Origin: Phascolarctos cinereus
Taxonomy: Eukaryota; Chordata; Mammalia; Diprotodontia; Phascolarctidae
NCBI RefSeq assembly: GCF_002099425.1
Contig: NW_018344105.1
Location: 1,116,001-1,180,000 of the forward strand
Length of the DNA stretch: 64,000 nt
Direction: 5' to 3'
Shown here: piece by piece, positions 12,551-24,799 of the stretch
Numbering within the stretch: position 1 is the first letter of the stretch
How the letters are laid out: every line of letters begins with the position of its first letter
Made by a program: the position numbers and the translations under genes
Notes under the pieces: generated by a model
Told to the model about the DNA's origin: nothing
The model's input: the letters and a program-made list of their open reading frames with translations, nothing else
The model's database searches: none

Positions 12551-12799
12551 AGAATGTGCTCCCATAATGCTCAGTAATCTGTCCCTTCTATCCACACCAT
12601 CCTCCACCCAGTGGCCATTCCACCACTGCCTCTGCCATGGCCACCTCTGGAGCCAGATGATTCACTGAAGGAGTTGGGGATCCATGCAAGACTCCTTTTA
12701 GGGAACCAGAGTCTGGGTATACAACACGCTTTTCTCTGGCCATCCCAGTTCTGGTTTTCTTCATGTCTTCCTCTCCAAATCTCTAGCTCTCTTTTTAAA

Positions 12800-14080
12800 A
12801 GACCAAGTCTAATTCTCATATCAAAAGATATGAATAGTTTTCACAATAAGAAATTCAAGCTATCAATAACCATCTGAACAAATACTGCAAATCACTAATA
12901 ATTAAAGAAAGAGAAAATAATTTCGAGGTTTTCCTTCACATTTCCCAAATTCTCACTTCCATGTACTCTATGATCTGGCAACATCGGCCTTCTTGCTGTT
13001 CTTCACATATGACACTCCATTTCCCAAAACTGTGCTTTTCATGCCTAAACTGTTCTCCCTCCTCACCTCGACCTCTTGGCTTTTGGGCTTCCTTCAAGAC
13101 TCAGCTCTAACATCTCTTTCTGCAGTAGGTCTTCCCTGGTCCTCCCTACCGTTAGCGCCTTCTCTCTGAGATTGCTTCCCATTCACTGTCTATATTTTGT
13201 ATGTATGTTGTTGTTTGCCTGTTGTCTCCCCTATTAGAATGGGACCTCCTTGAGATCAAGAACCGTGTTTTTGCCTTTTTTTCGTAACCTCCCCACTTAG
13301 TGCAGTGCCTGGCACATAGTAACTGTCTAATAAATGTTTGTGGATTGGTTGATTTGAAAGATCATCATAGTCAATATTGTGAGAGCTATAGAAAATCAAG
13401 TATGCTAATACACTCTTGGTGGAACTACAGCTTACCTGACCATTTCTGAAATCAATTTGAAATTAAACAAGAAATTTTATTTAACTATTCATATCCTCTG
13501 GCCCAAAGATCCCATTACTGGGCACATAGTCCAAGAAGGATAATGATAGAAAGGTCCCCAATATCGCAAAATATTCAGTACAACACTTTGTATAGTAGCA
13601 AAAATTGTAAACAAAGTCAATGCCCACCAATTGGAGAATGGCCAAATCAACCGTGGCATTGATATTTAAAGGACTACTATTGGATTAAAAAAATGAAAAC
13701 TATGAGGAATTCCAAGGATCATAGGAATATGCAGACAAGCTGATATCAAATGAAGTAAAAAGAGTCAAGAAAATAGTATACACAATGACTACAATAGTGT
13801 AAATAAAAACAACACTAGAAGGAAATGAAAATTTCAGTGACCAGTCTAGGTCCCAGAGAAGAGATGATGAAACACATTTGCTTCTGCTTGAGAGGTTGGG
13901 GGTGGGTGGGAAGGAGAAGGCTACAGAGTGGAATATTGCATACACTGGCAGACATGGACAATTTGTAGATCCATTTTGCTAAATCATTTTTCTTTGTTAC
14001 AAAGCAGAGTTCCTTATACTTGGAGAATGAATGAGAAAGTGCCCATGGAATAAAAATCAAAAGGCATCAATGAACCTTTT
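12800..14080 (+). mobile_element. Old L1 LINE, interrupted by L2
   Basis: The left piece (12800-12945) matches L1 ORF2 near 'gaatagttttcacaataag' and 'atcactaataattaaagaaag'. The right piece (13365-14080) has 'gccaccaattggagaatggc' and the 3' UTR. The pieces are adjacent in L1, with an L2 3' end between them. Coding is fully decayed. Confidence 0.7.
12946..13360 (+). mobile_element. L2 LINE 3' end inside L1
   Basis: 'ctctatgatctggcaacatc', 'tgctgttcttcacatatgac', 'cagtgcctggcacatagtaa' and 'taataaatgtttgtggattg' give a near-complete L2 3' end, placed between two halves of an older L1. Confidence 0.85.
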
Positions 14081-14329
14081 TTTTTAAAGCAGAGTATATT
14101 TTGAACATTAAAATACTCTCAAAATGTGAGTTATTGTTATTTTTGTTATTACCATCAGCCAGTTGTCTTGTGGTACTTTATGTAAAACTTACTAGCAATC
14201 TTTGTGAAATTACTTGGTAGGAAACATAAAATCCCTTTCACAGTTGGCAGGGACTTCAGATTTGAATTTCAGCATTTCAGCCCTGAATGGGGGAGCAGCA
14301 TTGGGTTTAGAGCCGGAATCAAGTCCCTC
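14081..14329. other. No recognised feature
   Basis: About 250 bases of AT-rich sequence with no signature. Confidence 0.35.
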
Positions 14330-14450
14330 ACAATCAATCAATATGCCAGGCATTCTAAGAGATACTGAAGTTACAAATATAAAAGCAAAAAGGTCCCTGT
14401 CCTCAGGTTTACATTGTAATAGGGGCATACAACACATATAGAGGAGGTAC
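14330..14450 (-). repeat. L2 LINE 3' fragment
   Basis: 'atgccaggcattctaagaga' and 'aaaaaggtccctgtcctcag' give a degraded reverse-complement L2 tail. Confidence 0.6.
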
Positions 14451-14879
14451 GCGAGGAAGGGAGTTTTGGTCTATGGTTATAGATAGGGATGATGAGTGGA
14501 ACCACTGGGTGACCATTGGGCAGTAGACAGTTACAAACTACTTAGGAACAAAGGTAGTGTTGATGCCAGAGCAGAACAAGAAGTGGAAGAGGTAGTGCGA
14601 GAAGGAAGGAGTATACTCCTACCAAACGGTAAGATACCTATTCTGGGCAGGCCATGGGTTTTTGGTGGATGGCTAGATGAAATAAGAACCAGGGTCTGGA
14701 ACCAGCTAGATATAGCGGCTTGAAATACTTTTTGACCTACCAGTCAGGAAAGCTCATTCCTAGGGTGGAGTACCAAAGTTGAGTGTCTTCATTTTCACAG
14801 AGTTGGGGTTCTGGAGCATCTCTGTTCCTGGTGGGGAGAAAAGGGTAAGCAGCAATTTCAAATAGCAAGATGCTCACAC
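14451..14879. other. No recognised feature
   Basis: About 430 bases, probably further decayed L2 by texture ('ggaagaggtagtgcgagaag'), but not assignable. Confidence 0.3.
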
Positions 14880-15065
14880 TGAGCATAGACTCTACCTACC
14901 CAGAAGACCCAGCTTCAAATTCCAACTATGCTACATAGTACCTTTGTGATCTTGAACACTTAAGTAGCTTAACCATTTTAGGCTTCAGTGGCCTCATCTG
15001 TAAAATAAGGCGGTTGGAAGAGATGACCTCTAAGGTCCCTCTAATTCTAAGCCTTATTACTGGAT
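14880..15065 (+). repeat. tRNA-headed SINE (THER2/MIR-like)
   Basis: 'ccagcttcaaattccaacta', 'ttaggcttcagtggcctcat', 'ctgtaaaataaggcggttgg' and 'gacctctaaggtccctcta' are the ordered parts of a marsupial tRNA-SINE with a 'gatgacctctaaggtccc' tail. Confidence 0.65.
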
Positions 15066-15124
15066 AATCCATTGTCTTTTCCTATCACTTTATGCAGCTA
15101 GGAGGAAGCTCAAATCAAAATGCT

Positions 15125-15655
15125 GTTTCTGTTGTTTGTCTTGCATTTGGAAGAGGACCAATGACATCACTGGGTGATTCTTGATGTGCTCATGAATTGG
15201 ATTTAAGTGAGGCAGAATTGGGTGAAGTCATCCGCCTCACTCTCTCTTCTACAGTCATCAAAGTCCAGTGGCAAGACAAGAGTCAGGACAATGGGCAATG
15301 ACCAGGGATGCAGTAGATGACCTTGGTGTCTTAGATGTCTGACCAAGCTCCAAGCGCTCCATAATGCCTGCTTTAGCCTTCTTTGTGGCCCTTGGAATAA
15401 ATTCTTCTCATCCGCCCATTCCATAGGGGGAAGTCTTCATATGCTTGGGGTAGACAGCACCTTAACTCACCAACAGGTTTGAGGCCTGTTGGTTACCCTC
15501 AACCTGGTTTAGCCCGTCTGCCAAGACAGTTTTACTGGTGTGTGGCCCTCGCACACGCTACAGTTTCTTGAGCCACAGATGAGAGTTGGTGAAGGTGAAC
15601 ATCAAAGGTGGATGAGCAGCCCTGAGAAAGACTCAGCAAGCCCTCCCACCAGAGG
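15125..15655 (-). repeat. Unclassified interspersed repeat
   Basis: About 0.5 kb beginning 'ggaagaggaccaatgacatc', with 'gtcatcaaagtccagtggca' and 'cttgagccacagatgagagt'. I recognise it as resembling a marsupial-wide interspersed repeat but cannot name its class. The 73-codon minus-strand frame has no known domain. Strand is a guess. Confidence 0.4.
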
Positions 15656-15779
15656 TGCTTGTCTTCCCTAAACACTCCATATACACCCATGTTGTTTCTA
15701 CTGATAAATTAAAGAATACCCATGTCATTAATCTGGCATTGCCCTTAACAATTACATTAATGTGTTCCATGATGTTCAT

Positions 15780-15875
15780 TCATATATACATATATATGTA
15801 TATAAGTATATGCATATGTACATGTAGGTATACACATATACGTCTATATGTAGATATAATATTTCAAACATATAT
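15780..15875. repeat. TA/CA-rich low-complexity tract
   Basis: Imperfect alternating 'tata', 'catata' and 'tatgta' units. Confidence 0.85.
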
Positions 15876-16479
15876 ACACATGCATGTTTCTATAATTCTT
15901 CCTCTTACCTATCTTCCTTATAAATAAACATACGAATAACCATAGACTGAAACTTCTAACACAATTTAGAAATGGCTACATGTGCTCGTGGTGGTTTCTA
16001 CTTCATGCCTATATTTTTCCTTGCACCTCATCACCTGACAGAAAAGAGAAGGCCCCAAAGTGTTGTCAGCTCCTCAGACATCAAGCAACTTCAGGCACAG
16101 TCCCATGCACAAGACTTTCCTCCTAAAGATATACGCAACACAGGGAAACACAAACACGTAGAGAAAGCAACCCAGGTAGCCAGATTCCCCGGAGCTACGT
16201 TGTTAATGTCAAAAGATATCTTTGCTGGATTTCTTGCTTTCCTGCCTTCAGATACCAGCAGCATTATAATCATAGTATAAGAACCAGGAGATCTGGGTTT
16301 CCCTGCCTATACTGAGCTACTATAAAACAGTCCTGGAGGAAGAGTCACCTAAATATTTCTTGCTTCTTACTTTCATTTCCAGATTCTACTTTTACCTCTC
16401 TCACTCAGCAAACTTTCCTCTTTTGAAATCTATTTGATAAAAATTTTCCACCCAATCCAAATTACTGGAGCTGTAGTAT
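15876..16479. other. No recognised feature
   Basis: About 0.6 kb. A 102-codon + strand frame (15972-16280) shows no domain or homology signature that I recognise and is probably chance. Confidence 0.35.
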
Positions 16480-18790
16480 GCTGACCCAGTGCCCAGACCC
16501 TGTCCGCCCCTGGGCCGTTCTCCTTCTTTTCTCCAGGAATTCAGCACCCAACCCCTGCCTTCATGCTATGGGACTTTAATGTCCACTTTGAAGCTCCCTC
16601 TTTCTCCTTAACCTAATCCCTCAGGCTACTTCAATCCCACAACCTCCTCCTTTACTCCATTTCAGCCATACATAGGGATGGTTACACATAGGGTCTCACT
16701 ATTATCCATCCACAAGTGCTCCACTTCTCTAAAGAAAAACCTTAACAATTTCCTATCTGAACATGGCCTCATCATTCCATCTCTCCTATGACTCATGCTC
16801 CGAAACCTACTCTTTGTCTTCATCAAGCCCCCCACTCTTTCTGAGACCTTCACCCTTGCTCCAACTTGGCTTTCCTCCCTCTCAGCCCTACAGTTGGCCA
16901 TTTCAACTTTACACTTTCCTCGGCTCTCAAATCTCTTGCCCCCCTTGTCCTATCACCAATCATCTCTTGCCAAATAGCCCCAAATTGCTCCCAACGTTGG
17001 CCTCCTCCACCTAAATGCAGTCAAATTTGCCATTTACTTTACTGAGAAAATTGAGACCATTAATATACTTCCCTTTTCTCTCATTCTCTTTATTTCAGAA
17101 GCCCCTGACATCATCTCCCGCTCTGTCCTACTTTCTCCCAGTCTCTGTCTGACAAAGAGGCGATCCTTCTCTTTGCTGAAGCCAACCCCTCTACGTGGAG
17201 ACTTGATTCTATCCCTGGCAGTCCCCTCCTCAGATTGCAAGCTCCGTCATCCCTTCTCTTGAATCCTTAACTTCTCTGTTCTTTCTTTTTACTGCTTTCA
17301 AATGTATCTAAATCTCCCCCATGCTTAAAGAACAAACAAAATCCCCCTCTTTAAAAAATACTTTCTAATCTCACTGTCTCCACCCCTTCTGCTGTCACTC
17401 AGGTCTCAGCCGTTTGCAGTCTGGCTTCTCACCTCATCATTCCATCAAAACCACTCTCTGCAAAGTTACCAATAATCTCTTGCCTGCCAAATCTGATGGT
17501 GTTTTCTCAGTCCTAGTCCTGCTGCAGTTAACCCTGCTGGACGCTCTCTCCTCCTAGACATTCTCTCCTCTCTGAGTTTTTGTGACACTACTTTCTCCTG
17601 GCTCTTCCCTGTCCGGCTGCACCTCAGTCTCCTGGCTCATCATCCATATAGAATGTTGTTCAATCATTTCAGTTGTGTCTGACACTTAATGACCCGATTT
17701 GGGTTTGGTTTTTTTTTGGCAAAGATACTGGAGCAGTTTGCCATTTCCTTCTCTAGCTCATTTTACAGATGAGGAAACTGAGGCAGACAGGGTTAAGTGA
17801 CTTGATCAGGGTCACACAGCTAGTAAGTGTCTGAGGCCAGATTTAAACTCATCAAAATGAGTCTTCCTGACTCCAAGCCCAGTACTCTATCCACGGTACC
17901 ACCTAGGGCCCAACTATGGCAATATGTCTTTGCAAGTGACTCACATCCAGCCCATTCCCTCCCCTGTGCTTCAGTCCTGCAGCGCCAATTGCTTATTGGA
18001 CATTTCAAACCAGATGTCTTGGAGACATTTCAAACTCAACATGTCCAAAAGAGAGCTCATTATTCCCCGCCCCGCCCCGCCCCAACTCCCCCTGCCCCCC
18101 CCATCCTTCTGTCAAACTTCCTACTTCTGTTAAAAGTATCCTTCCAGTCTCCTAGGTGTGTGACTTTGGCATTATTCTCTCCTCATCACTCTCCCTATTT
18201 AATCTGCTGCCTCATGGTGCCATCTTTGTTGACTCCAAACTCCTTCTCTTCACTCCTACAGTTACCACCTCAGTTCAGGCCATTATCACCTCTCATCTAG
18301 ATGATCACAACAGCCTCCTAATTGGTCTCCCAGTGTCCTGTCTCTCCCCACTCCACAAATAGCTGCAAAAGTAATTTTCCTCACAAAGATGCGACCAGGT
18401 GACCCCCCTACTCAATCGACCCCGATGGCTTCCTATTGCCTCTAATAACATAGAAGGCCTCACTGAACGTCGTTTTCTTGCTTGCAGTCTGCAATACAAC
18501 CAAACTGACCCTCTCTCTGCTCCTCACTGATGACATGGCACCTCCAACAGCTGCATCACATGCCTGAAATCCTCTCCATGAGCCCCAACTGTTAGTGTCC
18601 CTCCTCCCAAATGGCCTTGTACTAACTACTTTGCATATATTTCTATTTATTCAGTTCTTATTTGTGTTGTATACATTTACATATGTACATGTTGTCTCCT
18701 CCATTAGAATGTAAATTCTTTTTGAGTAACAATTGTTTCAGCCCTCTTACTTGGATCCCCAACTTAGCACATAGTAGGTGTTTAATAAAT
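16480..18790 (+). mobile_element. Long L2 LINE copy, degenerate ORF2
   Basis: The longest sense L2 here. Near 16570 the frame reads 'WDFNVHFEAPS', matching the L2 endonuclease motif GDFNVHxxxPS. Near 17420 '[13 protein letters not shown]' matches the RT region QSGFRPHHSTET. Near 18010 'SWRHFKLNMSKRELII' matches the post-RT segment. The tail ends 'agcacatagtaggtgtttaa' near 18770. Many frame breaks are present. The RT block with the catalytic YADD is absent around the SINE at 17650-17910. The 157-codon and neighbouring open frames belong to this element. Confidence 0.85.
17650..17910 (-). mobile_element. MAR1-like SINE with RTE-type tail, inside L2
   Basis: The reverse complement carries the RTE-type tail ('tcagttgtgtctgacactta', 'gcaaagatactggagcag') and then the SINE body to 'ctatccacggtaccacctag'. 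It interrupts the L2 RT region. Confidence 0.8.
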
Positions 18791-18852
18791 ACATAGGAGG
18801 GGGATAGAGGGGGGAAGGGCAGGAGAGAGGTGAAGAAAGGGGAGTGGGAGTG

Positions 18853-18869
18853 ACACAGAGAGAGACACA

Positions 18870-18942
<73 letters not shown>
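18853..18942. repeat. (CA)n(GA)n microsatellite
   Basis: A CA repeat of about 50 bases is followed by a GA repeat of about 34 bases, just beyond the tail of the long L2 copy. Confidence 0.97.
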
Positions 18943-18946
<4 letters not shown>

Positions 18947-19782
18947 AATCTTTGGGGCTACTTACTCCCATAGCTCAACTTTCCTGCTTCTCTGATCCCA
19001 GTAACACTAACTTTTTTGCCTTCCCCAATAACATGTTAACATCCTCTCATGTTACTATAAAATGTAAGATCTGAAACAATTGTGCCATTTCAAATCTCCA
19101 TTTTTTTTAACCCACCCGGAAATCAGTGTCACTATGTGGCATAGTGTAACATCAACAATAGGCTAAACAATTACATTTTAATCTACATTTGTAGATGTCT
19201 TATCAACATGCACCCAGGAATAGATTTAATTCTTGCGTAACAATTATTAAAAAGGGCCAGAAAAGACCTTTTTCTTGTTTCAGATCTGGAGGTAAGGGGG
19301 AAATCTACATTTAGCCTTCCTCACTTTTTCAGTTGCCAAGAAAAATGCTCCATTACTTTCTCGTTTACATAATATTCAAGGAAAGGGTGGAGATGTAGCT
19401 TCTTGAATGAACTACAATCTCCAGATGTCTTTTAAAAAGCCTCTGCTTTTTCCTCAACCCTGAGGACATTAGTCTGAAAGCCTGCAATTACCCAATAACA
19501 GCTGCTTCTAGTAGTAATGCAAATGAAATAAGGTAGTAAACTAATACTTAAATACCCTTTAAACGCACACATCCCATTCACTAATCCGGATTTATTGCTC
19601 AACTTTACTTGTCCTTCCTTGAGTTGTAGTCTCTTGCAATTTCTTGCCTATATATGGTTCTTGCCATCTCAGAAATAAATGTCATTAAAATTCTACTTTG
19701 TTGGAGATAGGAAAATGGCAGAGAATAGTAATAGATGCATACTTTCTAAGTGTTGGTGGGAAATAGAAGAAGAGCCATCAAA
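18943..19782. other. No recognised feature
   Basis: About 0.84 kb of AT-rich sequence with no gene or repeat signature I can name. Confidence 0.4.
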
Positions 19783-21250
19783 TTCAACAAATATTTATTA
19801 AGCATCTACTATGTGCACGGTACTATGCCTAGAAGCTAATGACACAGAGATAAAAACAAAACCATCTCTCTTCAAGGAGCTCATACTGTATTTCACTGGG
19901 GAAGAGCCAAGTAAATATAATAAAAGGTAGGAATGAAGGGAGCAAAGGACAGCTCAGGCAAAGGATTCTGGGAGCATTCTAGGAGGGCCAGAACACTATA
20001 GCTGGAAGGATCAATGAAGGCTGAAGGAAACGGCTTTGGGGAAAGAGAAGGAATCTGAAAGGTAGAGATAAAGGGGGAAGGCATTTCTGGCACTGAGAAC
20101 AGCTTGGATAAGTTCAAGGAATCAGAAAATGGTGTGTTCAATCTGTGCAACGAGGCTGGAATGGAAAGTGCACATAGGGAAGTAATGTGAAAGAATGCCC
20201 AAAGGTTGTGGAGGGCCCTAAATGTCAGGATAGGGAGTTGATTTTTTTTTCTAGAGGAAATTAGGGAGGCATGGAAAGCTTCTGAAAAGGAGATGGGCAT
20301 GGTTAGACTTGGACCTTGGGAAATCTAGGGGTCAGTTGTATGGAGGATGGAGTAGAGAAGGAAGAGACTTAAGGAGGGAAAACCAACTAGGAGGCTAATG
20401 AGGAATTGTCAGCTGATTGGATGTGAGGGGGAGTAGAAAGAAAGGTCAAAGAACCTGGGTAAGTGGGAGAAAAAACAGGGAAGTGTAGAGCTGGGCTGGT
20501 TTTCATGGGGGAAGAAAATAAGTTCAATTTGGGACATGTTGAGAATGGGATGACTGGGTGGAGATATCCAGAAAGCAGTGGAAGACCTAAGACTGGAGCT
20601 CAGGTGTGAAGTTAATGATGGATATATAGCAATTTAGAGAAATTGGAGCCATCTGCAGATATGATCGTTGAATCCATGGGAACTGATGAGATCACCAAGA
20701 AAAAGTTTTCCAGGACAGAGCCTAGTGCTTAAATCCATCTTTAGGGGGTCAAAAAAGGATGATGGTTTAGCAAAAGAGACTGAGAAAAAAGAGGTGGATA
20801 GAAAGTCAGGAAAAGAAACAGGAGTGGGTAGCGTGACAGGAGCCAAGGGAAGAGATACTGTCCAGAAGATGAGGGATTTGACAGCACCAAACTGGATTAA
20901 GCCATTATGAGATCATTGGTAACTTTTTAGAGGACAGTTGCAATAGAAAGGGAGGTATGGAGAAGAAAGCCAGACTGCAGAAGGATGAGGTGGTGAGAAA
21001 CTGGGGCAGGGGTAGCCTTAATGAGAAGAGGAGGAGGCCACCTTATCCTCCAATACAGAGGCAAAGTTGGAAAGGACAAATGAAGATGGAGTGAGGTGTT
21101 GAGGCATGGAGGGGGGCTCACAATGGATGGCCTTAATTTTTTCAGTAAAAAAAGAAGTGAGATCATTTTCCGGGAGTGAAGGATGTAGGGTGTCAGGAAC
21201 CTGAGAACAGAAGAGAGGGTTTGGAACAGCTACTGTTGAGACCATAATAA
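19783..21250 (-). mobile_element. L2 LINE, about 1.5 kb of ORF2 and tail
   Basis: The reverse complement follows L2 from tail to RT region: 'caaatatttattaagcatct', 'ttgggacatgttgagaatgg', 'gaactgatgagatcaccaag', 'tgagatcattggtaactttt', 'cttaattttttcagtaaaaa'. The 135-codon minus-strand frame at 19893-20300 lies in decayed L2 ORF2. Confidence 0.85.
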
Positions 21251-21261
21251 TCGAGACAAGT

Positions 21262-21640
21262 AAAATTCAATTAAACCAGCATTAATCAAACCCCTGCTAT
21301 GTTCAAGCCATAGTCCCCGCCCTCAAAAAGTTGACCTTCCACTAGTAGGACACAACATGTGACTAGATAAGTAAATACAAGATTATTTGAGGTAAGACAG
21401 AGCACTAGCCGTGGGAGGTTGGGGGAATAGAGAAGGGGGAGTAGGAGACGACAGCTAAGCTAAACCTTGAAGGAAGCTAGGGGTTCTACCATGTAGAGGT
21501 GGAGGAGATCCACCCCAGGTATGAGGACCAGGCCGTGCCAAGCACAGAGGGGACAGAATGCTGAGATAGGGAAACAAGGAGGTCAATTTGGCTGGAAAAT
21601 AGGGTGCACAAAGTGGTGCAGGGTGAAATAAATCTGAACA
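21262..21640 (-). mobile_element. Second L2 LINE 3' fragment
   Basis: A new L2 tail ('cagcattaatcaaacccctg', 'tagtccccgccctcaaaaag') starts right after the end of the previous copy. It runs in the same orientation and is more decayed. Confidence 0.7.
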
Positions 21641-21919
21641 TATCTTATTGATAATGCAAACAGACCCACAAGAATTGTTGGATTGAAATCTGAGATAAGG
21701 TCACGCACAAGCAGGACAGCTAGCTTTCTCCTCCTCCCACCACACACTACTCTCCAGGCCAGTTTTCTGGTAAATAATTGCATTTGGGCCTAGGTTCAGA
21801 TCTACCACTGTTTCCTACAGATGGGATAGAATAATCTCATTTTACAAGCTGTGGCTGTCTGAGCTGACTATTAAGAAAGGTGTCACAAATCTAGGCTCCG
21901 AGCACATATTCATTCCCAA
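21641..21919. other. No recognised feature
   Basis: About 280 bases, possibly more decayed L2. Confidence 0.3.
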
Positions 21920-22115
21920 ATCACAGGACAGCAGAATAACAGATTCAGAGCAGGAAAAAATCTTTTTAAAATCCTCATTTTATACATGAGGCCATAGGGC
22001 TAGTATGGGTAAGTGACTTGCCCAAGGTCACACAGGTAGTAGTTGGTCCAGCTGGAATTTGAACCCAGACCCTCTTCCTCTAAATCCAGGCCTCTTTCCA
22101 CCATGCCATAGCAAC
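21920..22115 (+). repeat. MIR3-like SINE
   Basis: 'cctcattttatacatgagg', 'gtgacttgcccaaggtcaca' and 'gaatttgaacccagaccct' in order. Confidence 0.7.
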
Positions 22116-23837
22116 TACGATTCATTTTCTACTGAAAATTGCAGGTTCTTCCCTTCCCCTCCTTTGCAGGAAGCTTGCAAATACTTTTGCTTACTATGGT
22201 ACTGAAGAGGTTCCAAAAGGGACAAGTGTGGGCAGATGGTAACCGAGGATCCTTCTCTCCTCAGAAGATTACTTGAGAGTAGCAAGAGCCCCATCAAGGC
22301 TCAGTAGTGTAAATCTGTAGTGGCCCCACCCAGGATAGTTTCTTCATTTCCTCCAGCAGCACAGGAGTAGGAACAAAAGAAGGCCAGAGGTTGGGGTGAG
22401 CCAGGGCAAGAACCACAGAAAAACCAATCCAAGGAGAGAGGTATATTGCTGTATGGGCTAAGGAAAGCTGAATGAGAGACAGAAGAAAGAACTCAACACT
22501 ATAATGAGCTCACAAAATGAAAAGATACTGAAGATAAAAGCTGCTAAGAACTACAGATTGGCCCATTGAAATAAGAGCCCAGAAAAAGCTTAATGTTTGT
22601 AACTTGGACAGTACATACCAGATTGATGGCTAAATCTTGAAGAGAAAATCATTAAGGTGGAGACTATTTGATGATTTCTTAAATTAGGAAGATGTCTCAA
22701 AATAGAAATTAAATGATGGTATCAGTACAGGAGTGGTACAGAAGGGGAGAAAGAGAGAGGAAATAGAAATTTTGACAATATCCCTGAACTGAAGTTATTG
22801 GTTTTGTTTTGCTTTGTCTTTTAAATTATGGGAAAGCAGCGACTTGGATCATTATATATCTGTTCCATCTCTCATCTTCCCACAATTTTAATTTATCTGA
22901 TTGTGATGACACAATTTCCCCACATTACTCATGGTTCAGTGGCCATGAAGCTATTCCTTTATTCATAAGTCTAATGTAGCCAGACAGCCCGGGAGGAGAG
23001 CACACAAGTGATTATCTGTATGCAAAGAACAACGTCTCAAGTATTGGTAGGTTCTATTTTGTTATCTTCTACTAATACCTGTTAACATCTTGTTCTGGCA
23101 TTCCCCATAGTTCAAAATTTTCATTCAATGCTGTTCAATCAGAAGGGTTTCTGTCTCTCACTCCTGTGTGTAGCCTAAACATTTCCGGCCTCTAGGACCA
23201 GCCATGTTAGTCCTACTTTACACAGATCATCTTCCTCAAGCCATCTCAACTTGTCATTTATGGCAAAGGTCCAACCAGGTTGTTAGCATGATTAATATCA
23301 GAGAAACAGATGGACATAAATATAGAGAGTCCAGCATCCATGTACGTGTACCAAATGTGCTGTGGAGGGCATGATTTCCAGCAGAGAACAACTAAGACGC
23401 TGCCTTCCCTAAGATCACATCACCCAAGGATAACCACATCTGCTTCTGATCCAGCCAGGCCTGGGTAGAACTTATTCTGGGTCAACTTGGAGCATATAAA
23501 CATCCCAAAATGGAATTAATGCAAGGGTTGCCCTCTCCCTCTACCATGTCTTTATGCCACAGAGCAGCCTCTGCTTAGGAGCACTTTATAGATTATACAT
23601 TTGCTTACATGTACACCAGCAATATGCTGGAACCAGCTCACACTGACTAGCCAGAGCTGATTATGAAATGTTTGGTGTGAGCATTTACACCTCAGAAATT
23701 GGCAAATGGGATTAATTTATTACTTTGTTGATTTTCTAGGCTTAAGGAAGCCAGGGGGAAAATGTTGATAACACAAATTCAACTTAAAAGTATGTCATGT
23801 GTATTTACCAGCATGTCACTGACATGCCCTATCTCAG
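22116..23837. other. No recognised gene or repeat
   Basis: About 1.7 kb, the longest stretch upstream of CHM in which I recognise neither a gene nor a repeat. Open frames are 60 codons or fewer. Confidence 0.4.
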
Positions 23838-23998
23838 AGAATGCTTATTAGAACCCTTTGAGGGAGGTAGCATAACAATCATTATTCCCACTTTACAGAT
23901 GAGAAAACCAAGGCCCGCGAAGATGAAGTGACTTGCCCACTAGTAAATGGTAGAGACTTTTGATTCTGATTCCAGTCCTCTTTCCACTACAGTAGGAT
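23838..23998 (+). repeat. MIR/THER1-type SINE
   Basis: 'cattattcccactttacaga', 'tgagaaaaccaaggcccg' and 'gaagtgacttgcccactag' in order. Confidence 0.7.
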
Positions 23999-24361
23999 GC
24001 ATTTCACAAAAAAGGATGTGAAATTTCCATCATCTGGACATGCTTTCTTAGTGTTCATTCTCATTCATTTTGTCAGGTGACATTTTACAATCTAGCAACG
24101 GAATCAATGAGTGATTCAATTATACAAAACAAAAGATGAAACGGGAGAACTTTCTGACAGTGAAGGAATGGGCAGCAAAGGGTACAGGGGTGGAGGGGAT
24201 AGTAATAGCTGGATGAACAACTATGCTTTGAAACCTGAACATACACTTCTCCTTCTCACATTCTCATATATACATATGCGTGTGTTTATATTTTAAATAC
24301 AGACTTGTAGTTTTATCAGTGGAGGGACCTCCCTCCACCTAATTGCTAATTTATACTTGTA
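23999..24361. other. No recognised feature
   Basis: About 360 bases with no signature. Confidence 0.4.
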
Positions 24362-24500
24362 AACAGTTGCCTAGGGCTCTGAGAGGTTACTTGACTTGCC
24401 CAAGGTCACAAAGCCAAGACAGGTCATAGGGGAGGACTTGAACCCAGGGCTTCCTGACTCAAAGGCTAACCCTCTATCCACTACAGCATGTTGTCTCCCA
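24362..24500 (+). repeat. MIR/THER1-type SINE, 3' part
   Basis: 'gacttgcccaaggtcacaaa', 'ttgaacccagggcttcctga' and 'ctctatccactacagcatg'. Confidence 0.7.
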
Positions 24501-24524
24501 TGAGTGTGCTTGCGTACACATGAT

Positions 24525-24755
24525 CTGTAGATGATAGATAGATGGATAAATAAATAGGTAGATAGGTACATAAACAGATAGATTGAAAGATAGGTACATA
24601 GATGGATAGATGATGTGTGGATAGGTAGACAGACAGATGATAGGTAGATGGACAGATAGAGATGTTAGAGATGATCTGGATAGATAGATGATAGATAGGT
24701 GGATGGATAGGTAGATAGATGGTAGATGGATAGGTAGACAGATAATTAGAGACAG
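24525..24755. repeat. Imperfect (GATA)n tract
   Basis: About 230 bases of 'gatagatagatgg' and related tetranucleotides. The run of Ile/Tyr/Leu/Ser in the 112-codon minus-strand frame at 24474-24812 comes from this repeat. Confidence 0.95.
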
Positions 24756-24799
24756 AGAGCTTTCCAGCCTCTTAGAGCCTGACTGTCCCCATCTACGAA

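Noticed and set aside
12321-12668. 115-codon + strand frame
   Set aside because: No domain recognised; overlapping frames on both strands and a partial L2-like segment at its end suggest chance.
17827-18300. 157-codon + strand frame
   Set aside because: It spans the end of a MAR1-like SINE and decayed L2 ORF2.
19893-20300. 135-codon minus-strand frame
   Set aside because: It is part of an antisense L2 ORF2.
24525-24755. CRISPR-like array
   Set aside because: The periodicity is four bases with no spacer structure; it is a simple-sequence repeat.
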